NCBI GenBank assembly: GCA_032191485.1 | Contig: JAVDOI010000019.1 | Location: 367,501-431,500, forward strand | Reading direction: 5' to 3' | DNA from: Leptoclinus maculatus | Taxonomy: Eukaryota; Chordata; Actinopteri; Perciformes; Stichaeidae | Length of the DNA: 64,000 nt | Shown here: positions 31,460-45,739 of the stretch, one piece after another | How positions within the stretch are numbered: the stretch's first letter is position 1 | Layout of the letters: each line of letters begins with the position of its first letter | The notes under the pieces: generated by a model | What the model was told of the DNA's origin: nothing | Seen by the model: only the letters and a program-made list of their open reading frames with translations | The model's database searches: none | Translations under genes and position numbers: made by a program

Positions 31460-33285
31460 GTGTCAAAAAACCATAAGCATTATCAAAAACTGAACAAAGA
31501 CTCCAGAATGGACATACTTCCCAACGAGCACCCAGAAGCGCTCATTGTGAAAATGACAGCAATGAAGAACATGCACATAACTGTTGCAGTTTGTATACAG
31601 TTACCGTTCTTGTAATTTTTTTCCTATCTATATCCTCAAGAATCTCTTTTCAAACCCTTTTTCATAGAGCCAACAGTGCAGTTTCTGGGCAATGACACCA
31701 AAGATGGAGCTGAAATGATCAGTCGATTAAATGATTAGTTGATCGACAAAAAAACAATCTGCGACTATTTTGATAATTGAATAATTGTTTCACGCAAACT
31801 CCATGCCCTTGTTCCAACGGTGACTGGGGAAAACAAGCTGGACAGGTTCTGACTGAGCTGTGATTAATGACTCAGAATGAATGTTCATTGATTGCTGAAC
31901 GTTATGCCGTAATATAACACCTTGTGAGTCCCCAGGGACACACACAGGCGTCATCAGCTCAAAGGAAACCTCATCATTGTACCAGCGTAGACTGTAAATC
32001 TCCTTACATAACCGTGATAGGCTGCACCACGGTAACTGACAGATTAGAGCCGCTGACAGGCCCTCACCTCACTGTGAGACATGCTGGACACACACAGCGG
32101 ACGCCGGATTATAGAGAGCATTACCGAGCATTTATTTATTATATAATTGCTTCTCAGGCTAATAATCAGCAACAGTGTGTGTTTGACAGATATTGCCAAG
32201 GCACGAAGCCTCTTCTCATGCACATATCTGTTATGTCTTTATATAAACTCAATAGTGCTCTTTCATGCATGAGGACAGAAATGTGTCTGTCTATGTTATG
32301 AGGACGCTTGGTTGGTCCGTCATGTCGACTTGTTCGAGAAGAAAGAACACGCGTGTGTGTGCTGGTTAATTAGACTTTGATCTGAGTTCCAACTCATCCA
32401 TTGGCCTCTGGCCTGAGTGATAAGGCTGGGTAAACAAAGCATGACCGCTATCAGATAAGCTGCTCCATGTCATGTTCTCCCTCACCGCCTTTTTACAAGC
32501 TTTCTGTATTTCTTTGAAAACAGGCCTTTGCCTCTGGTCTCCCTCCTTTCTGTCCCTCTTCTGCTACATCTTCCAAAGTCCTGTATAAAGAGTATTTAAT
32601 TATTGTAATGCTCCATGTAAAGTATTTTTTCAACCTGTATCCTATTTGCCCATGTTTTTGTGTCTAAGTGACAAATGGGGTCTATTTTTGAAATTGGTCC
32701 AGTAATGAGGGAGAACCTTGAAATGAGCTGCGACAGTAATTGCACAGTGTCAATGTAACGTTACGTTCACTAAAAGTGCTTCTTTTTACACTGACAGAAT
32801 CAGGTTTCTTTACCTTCCGCTTGGTCCAGACTTGGTCCAGACTTGGTCCAGGAAAAGTCTCTGGAATCTTTCACAGCGTTCTTCTTTTATGGTGCATAGG
32901 GTCACACCTCCAGTGTCCAGAGCTTTGCGGGCTTGCAGCAGCTGGTTCACCCTCCTTTGCCTCTCGCTCTCTCATTATCCTTATAGTCTGGCTCAAATAA
33001 ATACACTGTTGTCTTCCGGCATCAAGAACAAAACTCTCCTCCTTTTCGGTAGGCTTCTTTCCATAATGTTTATCAGACACAAAAAATAATAATCTGAGCG
33101 TGTCAGTGGAAGAAACAAGCCATTTTAGTGGACGTAATGTAACATTGTGGCTGCAGCAGCGGCTGAAGTAATTGAATACTGGACCAATTTCAAAGGAAAA
33201 TAGGGTCCAGGTAGAAAAATACCTGACAGAAAGTTAGCTTGGCAGCCTGCAGTCCATGTGTCCAGAAACAGCAATTGATCTATGA

Positions 33286-33330
<45 letters not shown>

Positions 33331-35780
33331 CTAATTTACTTATTTAAACCCTTTCTACAAACCCAACAACTAACTGCATCAAATTGAAATGACTAAATAA
33401 TGAGATAATCAGTTGCAATCAATTAGTAATATTAGTGGGCGCTCAGCACAGCAAGGGATCCACCCAGTGGGATTGTCACAGCACACAGCTGCTCAAAGTG
33501 AATCCCCCAGAATGTTTTTAACAAACCAAATCTCCTGCAGCACCACATCATCACCAATTTGTCACTCCGTTTGTTTGTGTGTGTGTGATTGAACTTCACG
33601 TTCCCTCCTTAGTCGAAGCCCTCTCTTCTCCTCTCAATGCAACATCAGGTTATGTAATTGGTGGGCTCGTCGAGGCATTCCTGCACCAGGGCCTTGAGTT
33701 GTTTATCCCAGCGTAATGAAGGGTAAAACGGGACAGGACAGCAGAAATTAGAAATCTTGAGAGCACAGACTGATGGGAAGAATACTACTACTACTGATCA
33801 TCTGGTGAAAGAAACTGTATTTTGCTATCAAATTTGCATTCCAGTTTAGTATTACCCTTCCATAAAGTTGGAGTCATTGCATGTGACAGAAAAGAATAGT
33901 TAACACAGCAGAGGCCAAGATTTTCAGATGTTTAGTCCAAAACAGCTGAATCCTACATTTCCCACAATGCAACAAATGGAATCTGCTTGCCAAACCCTCC
34001 GTGCCTGGCAGTCGCCTAAATCTTTCAAATGCCACACCCCTGATTTATAGCGCTGGCTTTGTGTATACATTTGTAGCCTACAGGCCTAAACTGAGATGAC
34101 CCAGGTGACATCACTATGACATCATCAGGGTTATTTTCAAAGCTCCTCCAGAGCCAGGGAAGAATTCCCGTTTAAGGTTATAAGAAAATTCGTCTTGTAT
34201 GCAAAAAAACAAATCAAATGAAGCTATCTTGTCCTTAATTATGTGAGCGTAGTAGTGACTGCTCTATTTCAGTATTGATACTGTTCCCCATCCACTGGTC
34301 CAGTGCTCACAGCTGTGTTATCTGAGCTTTGATCTGCTGCATGGAAAGCAGAACATCATTCACAATCCTGTGTGGACACATGTTTTTGTTGCTGGTTTAA
34401 CAGATGAGACTCAAGCAGATTGGGTATATGCATGAAATGCACTAGTGAGTTGTGTCCCTGCGCTCCAGTGTAGCTCTGTAGCAGCACCCACTAAACACAC
34501 TCCCTCATGTATACACACACACTCCACACATATCAATGATTTGTCCCCCTGGGAGTATGAGGGTGAGGTTGTGAGATCTTTATCAACTCTAATATTTTAA
34601 AGACGCATAGTGAAGTTTTTACTTATTAGATATTGCGTGATGTAATGATATGTTTCATCTTATGTTTAATTAGAATTTGAAGATTTCTACCCGTACATTC
34701 TCCTCACAGTGCACAGCGCAAAACTTAATTTCCCTACCGGCCAATAAATAGAAAGCTTTTACATTTTCTGCAGAATATGAATCTATATATTTAGGCCCAT
34801 ATAATATTGATATATCCACCTATTTTTTCACTTCTTGTGTACAAAACAGTCCTGTCTATTCTTTACATGTATTTGTCTAGCTTGGCTGTGCATGTCCCCA
34901 GCTTGGGGAGTCAAATTCCTTGTATGTGCACGCATACTTGGCCAATATGCTGCTGCAATCAGCGACTCATTCCAAAGTGTCAGTCGATGAATGGATCCAA
35001 ATATTTACCGCTACCACTTTAATGCAGGTTTTGGTTCGAAGGCAATGCAATTAACATGCGCCTGGGTTCAGATGGGGATGACGTAACCTTTATTAACAGA
35101 GGCCCTTCAGCTTTTCTATGGGCCACAGGATGCACAGGGGTTGCCGTGGCGACAGGAGAGCCTTAAAGCAAGACTATTATTTTGCCAAAGGGGGTTGATG
35201 AGCTAAAGAGAGCCCCTAACATCTCCACACCCCCTCCTCTCACACACCTTCGTCCTTTCTCCTTCTGATTATATGGACTCATTATGTCGGCTGTCAGCCG
35301 GCCAGGCTTGAAAGCATTCAGCTTTAAAATGTCGGCACATGAACATGGCTGTCATGCATGATGTGAAAACACCATGTTTGTTATATGTTTTATTGTTCTG
35401 TGGACAAGTTAACAGCTCCGTGGACATTATGGACTGTGAAAAGCTTATTACAGGGAAACTTGTAAAGTACTTCCCGGTGCCATCCAGCCAGCCCACAGAT
35501 TCAGTTTCACTGATGTGTTCTGACAAAACCCCCAAGTCAAAAGAAGTCTGGAATTGGTTTGGGATAGAGGTGTTGTCAATGAGACTAACATTAGACTAAC
35601 AATACTGGTGATTGGAAAAGCATTCACAAGCCAGAACTAACAGAGAAATAAGAAAAATGAGTTATTGTTTAGAAATAAAGCTGGCATTATACTATATTTT
35701 TTTTATTAACAAATTTCATGAAAAGAATCAAACCAACAATGTGTTAGTCTCACAAACATATGGTTTCATTTTTTTAAAGA
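31460..35780. other. Intron 1 interval without genes
   Basis: A hAT-MITE fragment is visible at about 31,705-31,800 (GATCAGTCGATTAAATGATTAG). A three-copy 11-bp repeat CTTGGTCCAGA lies at 32,820-32,851. A (TA)n tract lies at 33,287-33,326. No gene is supported. GC-balanced unique sequence around 35,040-35,300 could be regulatory, but nothing proves it. Confidence 0.4.
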
Positions 35781-35784
35781 GCTC

Positions 35785-36050
35785 AGTATTTAGGTTTAGT
35801 TTAGGCAACAAAACTACAGTTTAGGAAAAGATTACCGTTTGGGTTAAAATAACTAAAGAAATGATGTACGGAAGATGCGTGAAAAATAAGCCAATAACTT
35901 CCGGGTTTCACATGGGACATGAACAGCTGTCCCCTGGGTGAAAGTCTGCTGACTTTTTTTGTTGTTGTTGTGATGGGCATTTATAGACTAATCGACTGCT
36001 CAAATTATCAGCAGATTGATTATGAAAATAATTGTTAGGTACAGTCGCAA
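35785..36050 (+). repeat. Fish repeat with TTTAGGCAACAAAACTAC module
   Basis: GTTTAGGCAACAAAACTACAG, GGGTTAAAATAACTAAAG, GGTTTCACATGGGACATGAACAG and CCTGGGTGAAAGTC form a known teleost repeat layout. The last two modules recur at 44,119-44,160. It is followed by a degenerate hAT-MITE end (AGACTAATCGACTGC). Confidence 0.65.
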
Positions 36051-36940
36051 CATCAAGACTTAAGCTGTAAGGTAGTGTCATTAACAAACCTCCTCTGGTC
36101 ATGTAAAGACATAGCTTAATTAAGGAAAGACGACTCCTTTTTTTCACTGCTCCCCTCAAACTGCCCTGTGAACTGATGTTCCCTAAAGATCAAAGATGTC
36201 TGCCGCAGGCTTTATGGAAATGGTCCAGCACTGTTGGAGTCATCACAGCGTTTGAAGAGGCTCTTCAGGGCTGCTTTAAGTCTAGCTGTGAATGATGTGT
36301 GTTTAGAGCCAGGTTCATACATCCAACTGGATCTCTTTATTTTTTTGTAGAATCTGTGGGTGCACCTTGCTGAGCGCAGCTGGAAAAAACCCTCTCTACC
36401 TCTGTAATCTGATCGTTCATGGAGGATATCAAAGGAGGCCGAGTCAGACCTCAACTCTCTCTTTTGACTCCTTTATTGTTTCTGCAAGCACAATGTAAAA
36501 ACCTTATTGTAGTGCATTGATTGCTTTGAAATTACATTTGAATTCAAATAAATTATCTTTTTAAGAGGATCCGTCCTTCACTTACTTTCTGTAGCATGAC
36601 CTGAGGAAGTTGGAATGCATTTTGTTCTACAGTGTGGTTGAATGTTTTGGTTGGTTTGAGGTTATGTAATTGTCGAGCTGCAAAGGGAACAGAGGCTCTA
36701 GAAGCAGTGCCAGTTATGCTCCAAAGAGCCAGTATAAGAGTGAGACATGTCTTTGCTTAGAGTGAACAATTAGACGCATATATCAAGTGATTCAATCAAT
36801 GTAATGTGTAAATTAGCTTAATGTAGATCCCACTGCACTCATTCCGGACAACTTGATAGTTTCTCTTGTTTTAACCCTTTCAATAATTCCAATCAATTCA
36901 GCTTTTTTTCTCAAAAAAAGTAAGTAAGTCTAAAAGTATT

Positions 36941-37009
<69 letters not shown>

Positions 37010-38537
37010 AGAAACTCACCAGCCACAGAAGGGGTAATACACTTTGGTCTGTGGAAGCTTTTACTAAAGGACGTCTTGAGTGTTATTCCTGGTTGCTTGA
37101 AGGTGATAAAAAACTAAAATGGACTAGAAATAATAAATGAGTGATGACAGTAGTTCAGTGAGAGAAGACAAACTGGGCAGCAGTTTACCATACCCATCAG
37201 CTATCAGTTGTTTTACTAATTCAGTGTTCTACACATTATTCCATCGATTAATCGAGCAATTAGATAAAATTACTTTTGCTTCATTAAGGAGCAATCGCAA
37301 ATATACAAAAGAGATACTAATAACTAATTGGTTTCCTTTTTTTAAACCGTCAACAATAACTATGTTGTCCTTGTACCTTGCTATTCTCATCGTTATTGGT
37401 ATTTTGGGGAAAAAAAGACACAAAATTCAAATGATAAGGAAATAAATGATTGTATTGTAAGTATTCACTTGGCTTTAGTAGTTTAAATGATGTATTATAC
37501 ATTGCTTAGAGCTTGTGTTGGGAAGTTAAACAGGTCCTTATTCCCCCTCTAATATCTATTTTTATATTCTGTCAAACAACTAAAACTGTCCGGGTGATTC
37601 AGGTCCTGTGTTGTCATGTCATGTCAGCTCTGTTTCTGTCCTGTGTGATGAGACGTCGGCTGTGTCCTCTTCTCCTTCACTTCCTCCTCCTTCTGCCAGT
37701 ACTGTTTGTACTCCCGTTGATTTAATCTCTCTCTCTCGTGCGTCGCCCACACACCTCGTCACGTCTCGGCATCGCCGCCAGCCTTGCTGCGTCTTGGATC
37801 CGTCTTTCTGTCTCTAGGAGTCGTCCCTCGCTGTGGATCGCTACATGTTTCCGTGCGATGCCCGTTAAACTCCCTTCACCTTCTGTGTTCATTGAGACGA
37901 CACACAGGCTCGGTCCATGCTGCTTTGTGTCATCTCTGCCAACAAAGATGATGCTCTCAGAAAGTAACGGATGAATTCATAAAGCAACATCCATGTGCTG
38001 CTAGGAAAGTCAACATTTCAGAAGTCCTATTATCACACATCCTCAAATAAAATCCAGTATTCAAATAATGGTATATCATACTCACCAATCTGAGTCTTAA
38101 TTACTGCTCTTGTTTACTAATTTATTTCAAAAGCTGCTTCAATGAAACTCAACAAATAAAACCTTATTTTTAGTATTTTGTTATTAAACTTAATTTACTA
38201 ATTCATTTTGATCACTTCTACTTTGCCATTCTTTCCGTTATAGTTGAGCTACTTTTAATAAAACTCATAAATGTCTTGTAGATTGTAGTTTTACATTTAA
38301 AATCTCAGGAAGGGATGTTTTATTGTGAAACTGTGCGGGAGAAGTTGACTTTCACTGACAAAAAGTGAACACTAATTGAGAAATGCAGGAAGACAGGTGA
38401 GACTTGAGCCTGACACGCACACCTGACTGCCTTAATAATGAACTTCTATAAATATATTCTCTTCACCCCCATCAAACACATCTCCATCACCACCACGTCA
38501 TAGCCTTGCAGCTGCTGCGAGAACAGCTGCCGTTTGC

Positions 38538-38571
<34 letters not shown>

Positions 38572-40042
38572 GCCCAGACAGCTAGAAGTTACAAATCTAG
38601 TCAGTACATCCCTTTAAAAGAGCATGTACTGTAGTATCTGTCACTTTATTGTCCACAGTGGCGTGAACCTGTTGAATACTGTTCAGTTGACGTGAGAATA
38701 TTGAAAATGTAAAATGGTCACAGGCTTGTTTTATCTGGTGGCATTTAATTTGCAAGTCATTACCATCTATCAAATGCATCACAGAGTGCACTTTCGTCCA
38801 CGTTATTTTGAATGTACATTTCCAATTTGCGTGTAAAAAAAGAAACATGTTTAAATGTTGCAAAACTGTGGGGAAACAGTTTGTGTATCGATAGAAACAA
38901 AATGCTAGTGGACTAAATGTCTAGACAAATCGGCATTTATGAAATTCTGTCTGTCAAACTTTATGGAGATGCTGGAGCATAGAAGAAAAAAGATAAATTT
39001 GTTAGTCATGAACCAAATCTAGTCGGCACAAAAGCCAAGGCACATTCAAATTGGTTGCAAAATAAGCAAACATTATCTTTATTACATGCTAAAACTACTT
39101 TAAATGATACTGTATATTTACCAATTTGTGTTGTGTGTTATTGCTATTTGTTCTTGGTTTTTATTAAATTTTTCTGTATGCTAATCTAGTTTTCCTAGTA
39201 AACAGGCCTCCTTGTTTTATTCTCACCTATTTATATTGTGCTGACCGATGACAAACCCACATAAAGTCACTCTAAACTTTAGCCCATAGATGCAATGCCC
39301 GGCTGAACAAATGTGATGCACAAGATTAATTAAATTGGATGGAATGGTGCAACCATCTTGGGTTTGAATATTTCACTCAGTATAGCCTATATAGCGTCAG
39401 GATTTATTGAAATGTTAGACAAGTAAGTTTTGATATATTTATGGATGTTTATGGGAAAAAGCTGAGTGCAACAAGTGAAAGGAGTATTGCTGGTTTTTAC
39501 TTGTCATTACTTAAGTTGGTGTGCAGCTGCAGCAGAGCTCGTCTCTGACTCGATTGAGTCATGAGTAAAGAATGCTGGACGTCTGCCACTGTGGCGTCCG
39601 CAGCCTAACGGGGGATAAATGGACTGGTGGGGACACGTTTTCCTCTCCAAATCCCTCGGTGTTATCATCCTCTATCGCTGCAAATGTACACGCGTAGTGA
39701 GGGTTATCTAATCCACTCTCATCAGCCAGTTATCTGAAGTCTGAACAAGAAGTGAATCAACAGCAGCTGCTAATACAGTCAGGTGACAGTGAGTCATGAA
39801 GCGGGGACGCAGAAGCATCCCGTAATGGAAGGACCCAGGGGAGCAACCAGAGCATGTGCCTGAATGAAAACACCTCCTTTCTCTTTTCTCCTCCCTCCCT
39901 CTTCCCTCCGTCCTCCTCCTCGCCACCTTAAAGTGGATAATGGAACAAAGCCGTGTTTGACAGCATGACAGTGCGGCGACATCACCACGGTAGCGTCCTG
40001 AATAGGGCCAGTTTAGCCCTGGCACTGGGACACTGGACCATT

Positions 40043-40081
<39 letters not shown>

Positions 40082-40314
40082 TTGCCCTGCCTCCCTATAG
40101 CCCTGATCCCCATCATGTATGGATAACTCATAATGATTAAGAGATTAGAAGGTGTTAACCGCCGGCCTCCCACCGCCGCCACCACCACAACAACAACAAC
40201 AACAACAGCCCCCACCCCATCTTCAGTTGCCCTGTTGGCAAGGAGACAGATGGGTGCTGATCTTGTGGAGCCCAGTGCCAGGTGTTGGCAGCCCAGCTAG
40301 CTCTCTCTCTCGCT

Positions 40315-40353
<39 letters not shown>

Positions 40354-41628
40354 GGGGGGGGGCAGGCGGCCTGCCCAGTTGCAGCACTGTGTGGTGGAAT
40401 GTGACGGTGAAGCCAGATGGATGGGAACAGTAGATCAACCCCTGCTGATCTGTAGTGGAGCTTTGGCCGTGAAGAAGAATTTTCTTCTTCTTTTCTTAAC
40501 TGCTGCTGAATGGGGACAGAGCTGGCAGCTCTAGCAGTGGGTTGTAGCCCTGTGAGAAGACCCGCTGCATTCTGAAGGCAAAGATACTACTATTATACTT
40601 CACATGAGGAATGTAGGATCCAGTGTTTTGGGATCTTGGTCATAGAAGTAGAAGGGACATTCACATTCAAATCAACGTAGCAGGATGGTCAGAGCGGTGC
40701 TGATCTTTGTATATAATGTTGTCATTGCAACGGTATATACTGTAACTTGCACAGAGTTGTGGACTCAATCATTGGAGCCACCACGTGTGATCCACTTAAA
40801 GGTCCCACTGACGTAACGACCAACACAATCACCATTTTCTTCTGACCTAGTCGGATGACCAGGAAAAGCAGTTCAATGTCAGTTCTGCTCTTCTATTCTG
40901 TTTCTATGGACTGGATCCAGGCTACAGTCAAACATTCAGGACTCTACTACTACTATCCGTCTCTTTCAAGTCCCCCTGTCTTATGGGATCAATACTGATG
41001 GGATTGCTGGAGTACCGCTTGAAAAACAAGTTCGAAAAGTGTTTGGAGCAAAGTCTGCTGGTCGATTTCGAGAGTAATGTCTACATGTTTCAAGCCTCGT
41101 TTTATTTGCTCCAATGACAGAAATGTTGTGAAATCTGTCTGGATGGCTCATGAATAATAAATTCAATATGTGTCTGCGGATTTCTCTCCTTTTGACCAAT
41201 GTGATTCCAACCAGACCTGAGTAGTTCAGTAGCTCTACAGGCTGTTTTCGTGCTCAGAATGCCTTGTTGCATGATTGACTCGTTGGGGGGGGGGGGGGGC
41301 AGCAGTGAAGTGGCACGAGACATTCAAAGCCCCGGAGGCGGTGGATAATGAGGACCACAGGCATGCTTTCAAAGCCGTGCACACACGCTGTCTGTACCCT
41401 TTATGCTGCAGGTGAGACGCTGATAGCGTCGTCTCTGTCAGCTGGAGATTTACAGAGTTTGCTTTTCCGTCAGCTTGCTCTCACGGACCCACAAACACAC
41501 ACACACACACACACACCTAGAGCAGGTTGTCTGATCAGCCTGTATAGCAGGGCAATAAACTCCACATACATTATGCATCGTGTCTGTGGCCGACATATGA
41601 TTAGATCCTCTTGTGTTTGTCTGCATGC

Positions 41629-41671
<43 letters not shown>

Positions 41672-42119
41672 AAGTGGGCATTTTCCCCTGAATGTTTGCT
41701 CGGTACAGGGCTCTAATGAGATGCTGCCTCACACTCTCTCTCCTCATTGTGTTCTGTGTATAAAGTGTGTGTGTGTTCATTTACATACTTGTGTATGTGT
41801 ACTCTCCTGGGGCCTGTTGGATGTAATTAGAGGTGCATTAAGTGATTTGTGGCTCTAATGATGCAGCATGTGTCATATGATACTCTGTTGGGGGGGGGGG
41901 GGGGGGGCTGTAGGGGTGTCTATAATGACCTCATTATTTTCACTCATATTTTTTAAGTATTCAAAAAGTATTCATGCAACTGTGACTGATATATTATTAT
42001 ATCATTAGATTATTATTATTACTAATACATTATTATGTAGGAAGCATTTTACTGCTGCTGTTGGTTGAGATGGAGCAAATTTGTTACTATTTTGTATAGG
42101 AGTGGATGGATGGATTAAT
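36051..42119. other. Intron 1 interval rich in microsatellites
   Basis: Dinucleotide tracts lie at 36,943-37,005 (AC), 38,541-38,568 (AC), 40,045-40,080 (AC), 40,318-40,350 (TG, running into a G tract), 41,495-41,517 (AC) and 41,631-41,667 (TG). G tracts are at 41,285-41,300 and 41,890-41,907. No gene is supported. Longer frames here are translations of the repeats. Confidence 0.5.
36943..37005. repeat. (AC)n microsatellite, longest in the window
   Basis: About 31 uninterrupted AC units. Confidence 0.95.
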
Positions 42120-43870
42120 CCATAATCCATGTGGATTATTCTGGTGATAATTTTCTCGATTCATTCACTGATTGGTTTGTAAAAATTCTGAAAAAAGTGA
42201 GAAATATCATCATAATAACCCAGAGCCGTTGAGCCTGAACCAGCCCCCCTCGGTCTGGTGTGGGGGCGGGGGGTGCGAATTCCGATTCAGCTGAACGGCA
42301 GAATGCAATTTTCAGTAACAAATATAATATTTCCACAAAAATGCAGCATACCATTTGAACGAAGAATCTCCCATGAATCGAAGCATGTGTAACACTTTAC
42401 ACACTCAAAACACAATAAAGCACGATCTACGACAACATTCCTAGCCTCGTGCTAAATATCGTCACTTTTCGCGTTCATTTTGCGTTCATTTTGGCCGAGA
42501 CACGTAACAGAAACAGCCTCTCAAAAGTCGTTTTTCAAACATCCATGGTAAAAGCTAGGTATTTAGCAGCAATAGCATGCGATCACGCTTCGAACGTATA
42601 TCTTCAATTTCCTCTCCGGGACACGCTTCAAACATTACCGGGGTACAGCAGCCCCCAGCATCTATCACTTTGCCAAAAAAATTCTGGGTCGGTACTCACG
42701 TTTTTGAAGCAAAATCATCAAACCGTTTCCTAAAAGTCCATTTTGACCGCGGATTCACCTCATTCTGACCCATTTCCGGCCTAATAAAGTTGTGAAATAA
42801 ATAAAGGGGGGTCAAATAAGCTGGGGGACAACATTCCAGCGAGGCTGGACATTCCAGTCTCGCGACTTTTACGCGCCGGGTCCTCGGCTGAGATCGGCAT
42901 TTTCCGCCGAAACTAAAGACTTCCTGGTAATTCTGTTAGCGCCATTCGATTGGCTACACCAGACACGTGCGCACAGAGCAAAAAAAAAGGAAATTAACCA
43001 AACAGGGGCTCTACAGTGGCGCAATACACACCAGCTGTTGCGTAATTCTCCCGTAGGTCGCCGGCCTGGAGAGGCTTTGGAGACGGTTCCAGCTCTCCAA
43101 AATGATTTCTAACTGCTGTATGTGATAGATTGTGCATGTAGAAGGATAAAGGAAGTTAAATATATAGTTATTTAGGTTGTAAAAGTACAATGGAACAGCT
43201 TGAGAGGCTGTTTCTCAAATGATGACCTTTCGTGACCTCTCGTACGTTTATGTCTCTAATTATGGCATACTTCACTCAATTCACTCAAATTCTTTTTTCT
43301 ATTCACTACTGCTGTCGTTTGCTATGATGGTGGGTGGTTCTAGGCTCCACTGAGCCTCATTTAATATCTTTTTATGAATAATAGTGCTTTTTCACCATAC
43401 GAATTTGACATTTTCAAAGTGGAGCTGTGTTCCATCTTCATCTGCTATTAACCAGTAATATATACATAATATTTACTCTATTCATATGAGCAAACCATTC
43501 TTAGTGTTAATAACCCCTTGGAATTATTAAAAAAGACCTTATAGTTAGAGTGTGGGGCCCCTTCGTTCAGAACCGGAATTTGCGGAATTTGCGGGTGCAG
43601 GTTACCAGGCTCCAGAAGGTTGTGACACCTTAACGCTTGTATTGTCCAACCAACAGTCAAAACCTAAAATTGTATACAAATAAATTAAGATTATTAAAAT
43701 AATTAAAGTAAAAAGCAACAAATCCTCACATTTGTGAATTGACATTTTTGGCATTACTGTATTAAAAATAAGTTATAATTTCTAAATAGCTATTTGAAAT
43801 ACACACAAAAAAAATCAATCACAAAAGTCTAAATAATTAAGCAATTATTCAAGATCAGAATAAAAATGAT
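42120..43870 (+). mobile_element. hAT-type MITE split by an inserted element of about 1.4 kb
   Basis: The left MITE half (GGTGATAATTTTCTCGATTC, TTGGTTTGTAAAAATTCTG, GAGAAATATCATCATAATAA) stops near 42,228. The right half (TTGTATTGTCCAACCAACAG, AAAGCAACAAATCCTCACAT) resumes near 43,640. The two are adjacent in the parent family (compare 22,600-22,720 and 56,880-57,060). The insert shares about 500 bp with the piggyBac-like element at 46,402-47,798, so it is probably a related element. Its own ends are not clear. Confidence 0.6.
43040..43565 (+). repeat. Segment shared with the 46,402-47,798 element
   Basis: AACTGCTGTATG, AAATATATAGTTAT, GAGCTGTGTTCCATCTTCAT, ATTAACCAGTAA and the GACCTT..TAGTTAGAG block occur in the same order at 47,275-47,745. 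Confidence 0.75.
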
Positions 43871-43969
43871 ATTACGGCATCACGACAGGAACTGTCACAT
43901 GATGAATCAGAGATGATGTATTTTCACAGACTCATTCCAGGCTCATTCCCTCACCACTTTGTTTCTTTA

Positions 43970-44420
43970 CTCTCCTGATGCAAAGGTCACGTTCCTCTTT
44001 GGACCTTCTACTACATGTGTGTGTATCCAACCTGTTCTCCTTCTCAACTTGTTCCATCAGGACATTTGTTACGTAACTTCACTTACATAGTTACATACTC
44101 ATGTAATGTTGACTTTTGGTTTCACAAGGACACGAACAGCGTTCTCCTGGGTGAAAGTCCTTCATTTGTTTTACTCATCCATCCACCCCAACCTCCTCCC
44201 TATGCAAACTTGATCCTATGTCACCTGACTTCTGGAGCAGTGGCTCTGAGCGTCTAATGTTGCTGCGTATGGGTTTGCATTGGAGTAAATGGAAAGCCCG
44301 GTGCGTCTCATACAAAACGCTGGTATTTCACGCCCTGACGTGTCCATGGAAGTAGACCTCAATATATGGATATTATAGTCACAAAAAAGACTGAATCCAT
44401 TCTGCCTCATGTGTATCCAG
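43970..44420 (+). repeat. Fish interspersed repeat, longer copy
   Basis: CACAAGGACACGAACAGCGTTCTCC, CTGGGTGAAAGTCCTTCATTTG, CATCCACCCCAACCTCCTCC, TCACGCCCTGACGTGTCCATGG and neighbouring words match the common fish element partly seen at 35,895-35,950. Non-coding. Confidence 0.65.
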
Positions 44421-45739
44421 CCCTTAACTTGCCGTGACTAATGACATTGTTCCGTGTAGAAAGTATGAAGTACTTCAAATAAAAGTATTCATAAAACGGT
44501 GTAATCATTGAGCGAGAAGGTTTGCAGTGGAAAGCAGAAAATGAGAGGTGTGACCGTTTATAAGGAGACTGAAATAATAGCAAAGAAAGAGGCAGTTGGA
44601 GACACAGTAAGCACACATACACACTCACAAGCTACATTTATCCATTGTTGTTGAACTGCTGCGCTGCAGCTGCTTTGCAATTCAACTTTGGGAGGCAGCA
44701 CTGAGGGCTGTCCACAGAGGCCCGGCCGGCTCCTCACACACACTCTCATTCACTTTTAATGGCAGAGCTGCTTTCTCAGTCCCGGTGTGTAACCCGTGGC
44801 AACCACACACTTAACACCTTGACAAGGGGAGAGGGGAGGAGTTGAGGAACGAGGGAACAGATTGCTCTCACTCCTCAGCGTTGTGATGAAAATGAAAGAT
44901 AAGAAAGGCATTCCACCAATCCGAAAATAAAACAGGCCGTTTTTGTCTGACTCAAGGGGTTTCAAGGGGATCTTAAGTGGTTTCTTGGTTGTGTAAATAG
45001 GTGATTATTACTCAGCAAACATTGGTCGGAGAGTGATGTCGTCTCCACAGACAGACGTAGTCCTGAATGCTCTTGGTAATAGGTACAATTATGAATAACT
45101 GCATGTCTGATGTTCAGCTTAGTGCTGTGTTTTAATTCAGATGGTCATGACTATTATGTATGAGATACAATATCGAAATGTGTGCAGTTTGAATTGAAAC
45201 CACACAAACAACCTCACAAACCAATAGAAACGGTTGAAACATCCCCAACAACAGAGCTAAAGCCAAATGGAGGAGTGTACAGAGCGCCTGGTGGAAAGGA
45301 CTCCACCGTAATGAAGAAAAGACCGTGGGTTAAAAAGAACAAGGGATGTGAAACCACAGTGGGAATTGAGGGTAAAGAGTGCATTATAATAAATCTGAAT
45401 CTGGCTGAAAACAGTCCTCTGCATCAATACAGAGTCCCAGAGGATCAACACTGACTCACCCATGTAATTGCTTTAGTTTGCTGTACAGTGAGCAGCCGAG
45501 GAAAGATCCTGCTCTGATGCAGCTCTGCTGCTGTTTTCACCACATTGTAAGAGACAAGTCCTCATGCTCCTGACGCTCATGCAGTACTTATTACAAACGG
45601 ATGAACCTGCCAAGAGCACCAAAACTCCACTTGTGTCAATGTCTAATCAGCTGCTCAAATATACAGTTGTTTTGTTTTTTAAATAAAAGCTCAGATATTT
45701 CCTAAAACAGCTGGTCACTGTAGTTCTTACGTTACTCAA
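44421..45739. other. Intron 1 interval without genes
   Basis: No supportable gene. A 90-codon frame at 45,182-45,454 is Lys/Thr/Pro-rich but shows no family features. Confidence 0.4.

Noticed and set aside
39708..40438. Cys/Val-rich frames of 70-120 codons
   Set aside because: They are translations of (GT)n/(AC)n microsatellites and flanks.
45182..45454. 90-codon Lys/Pro-rich frame in intron 1
   Set aside because: No splice context, motif or codon pattern supports coding.
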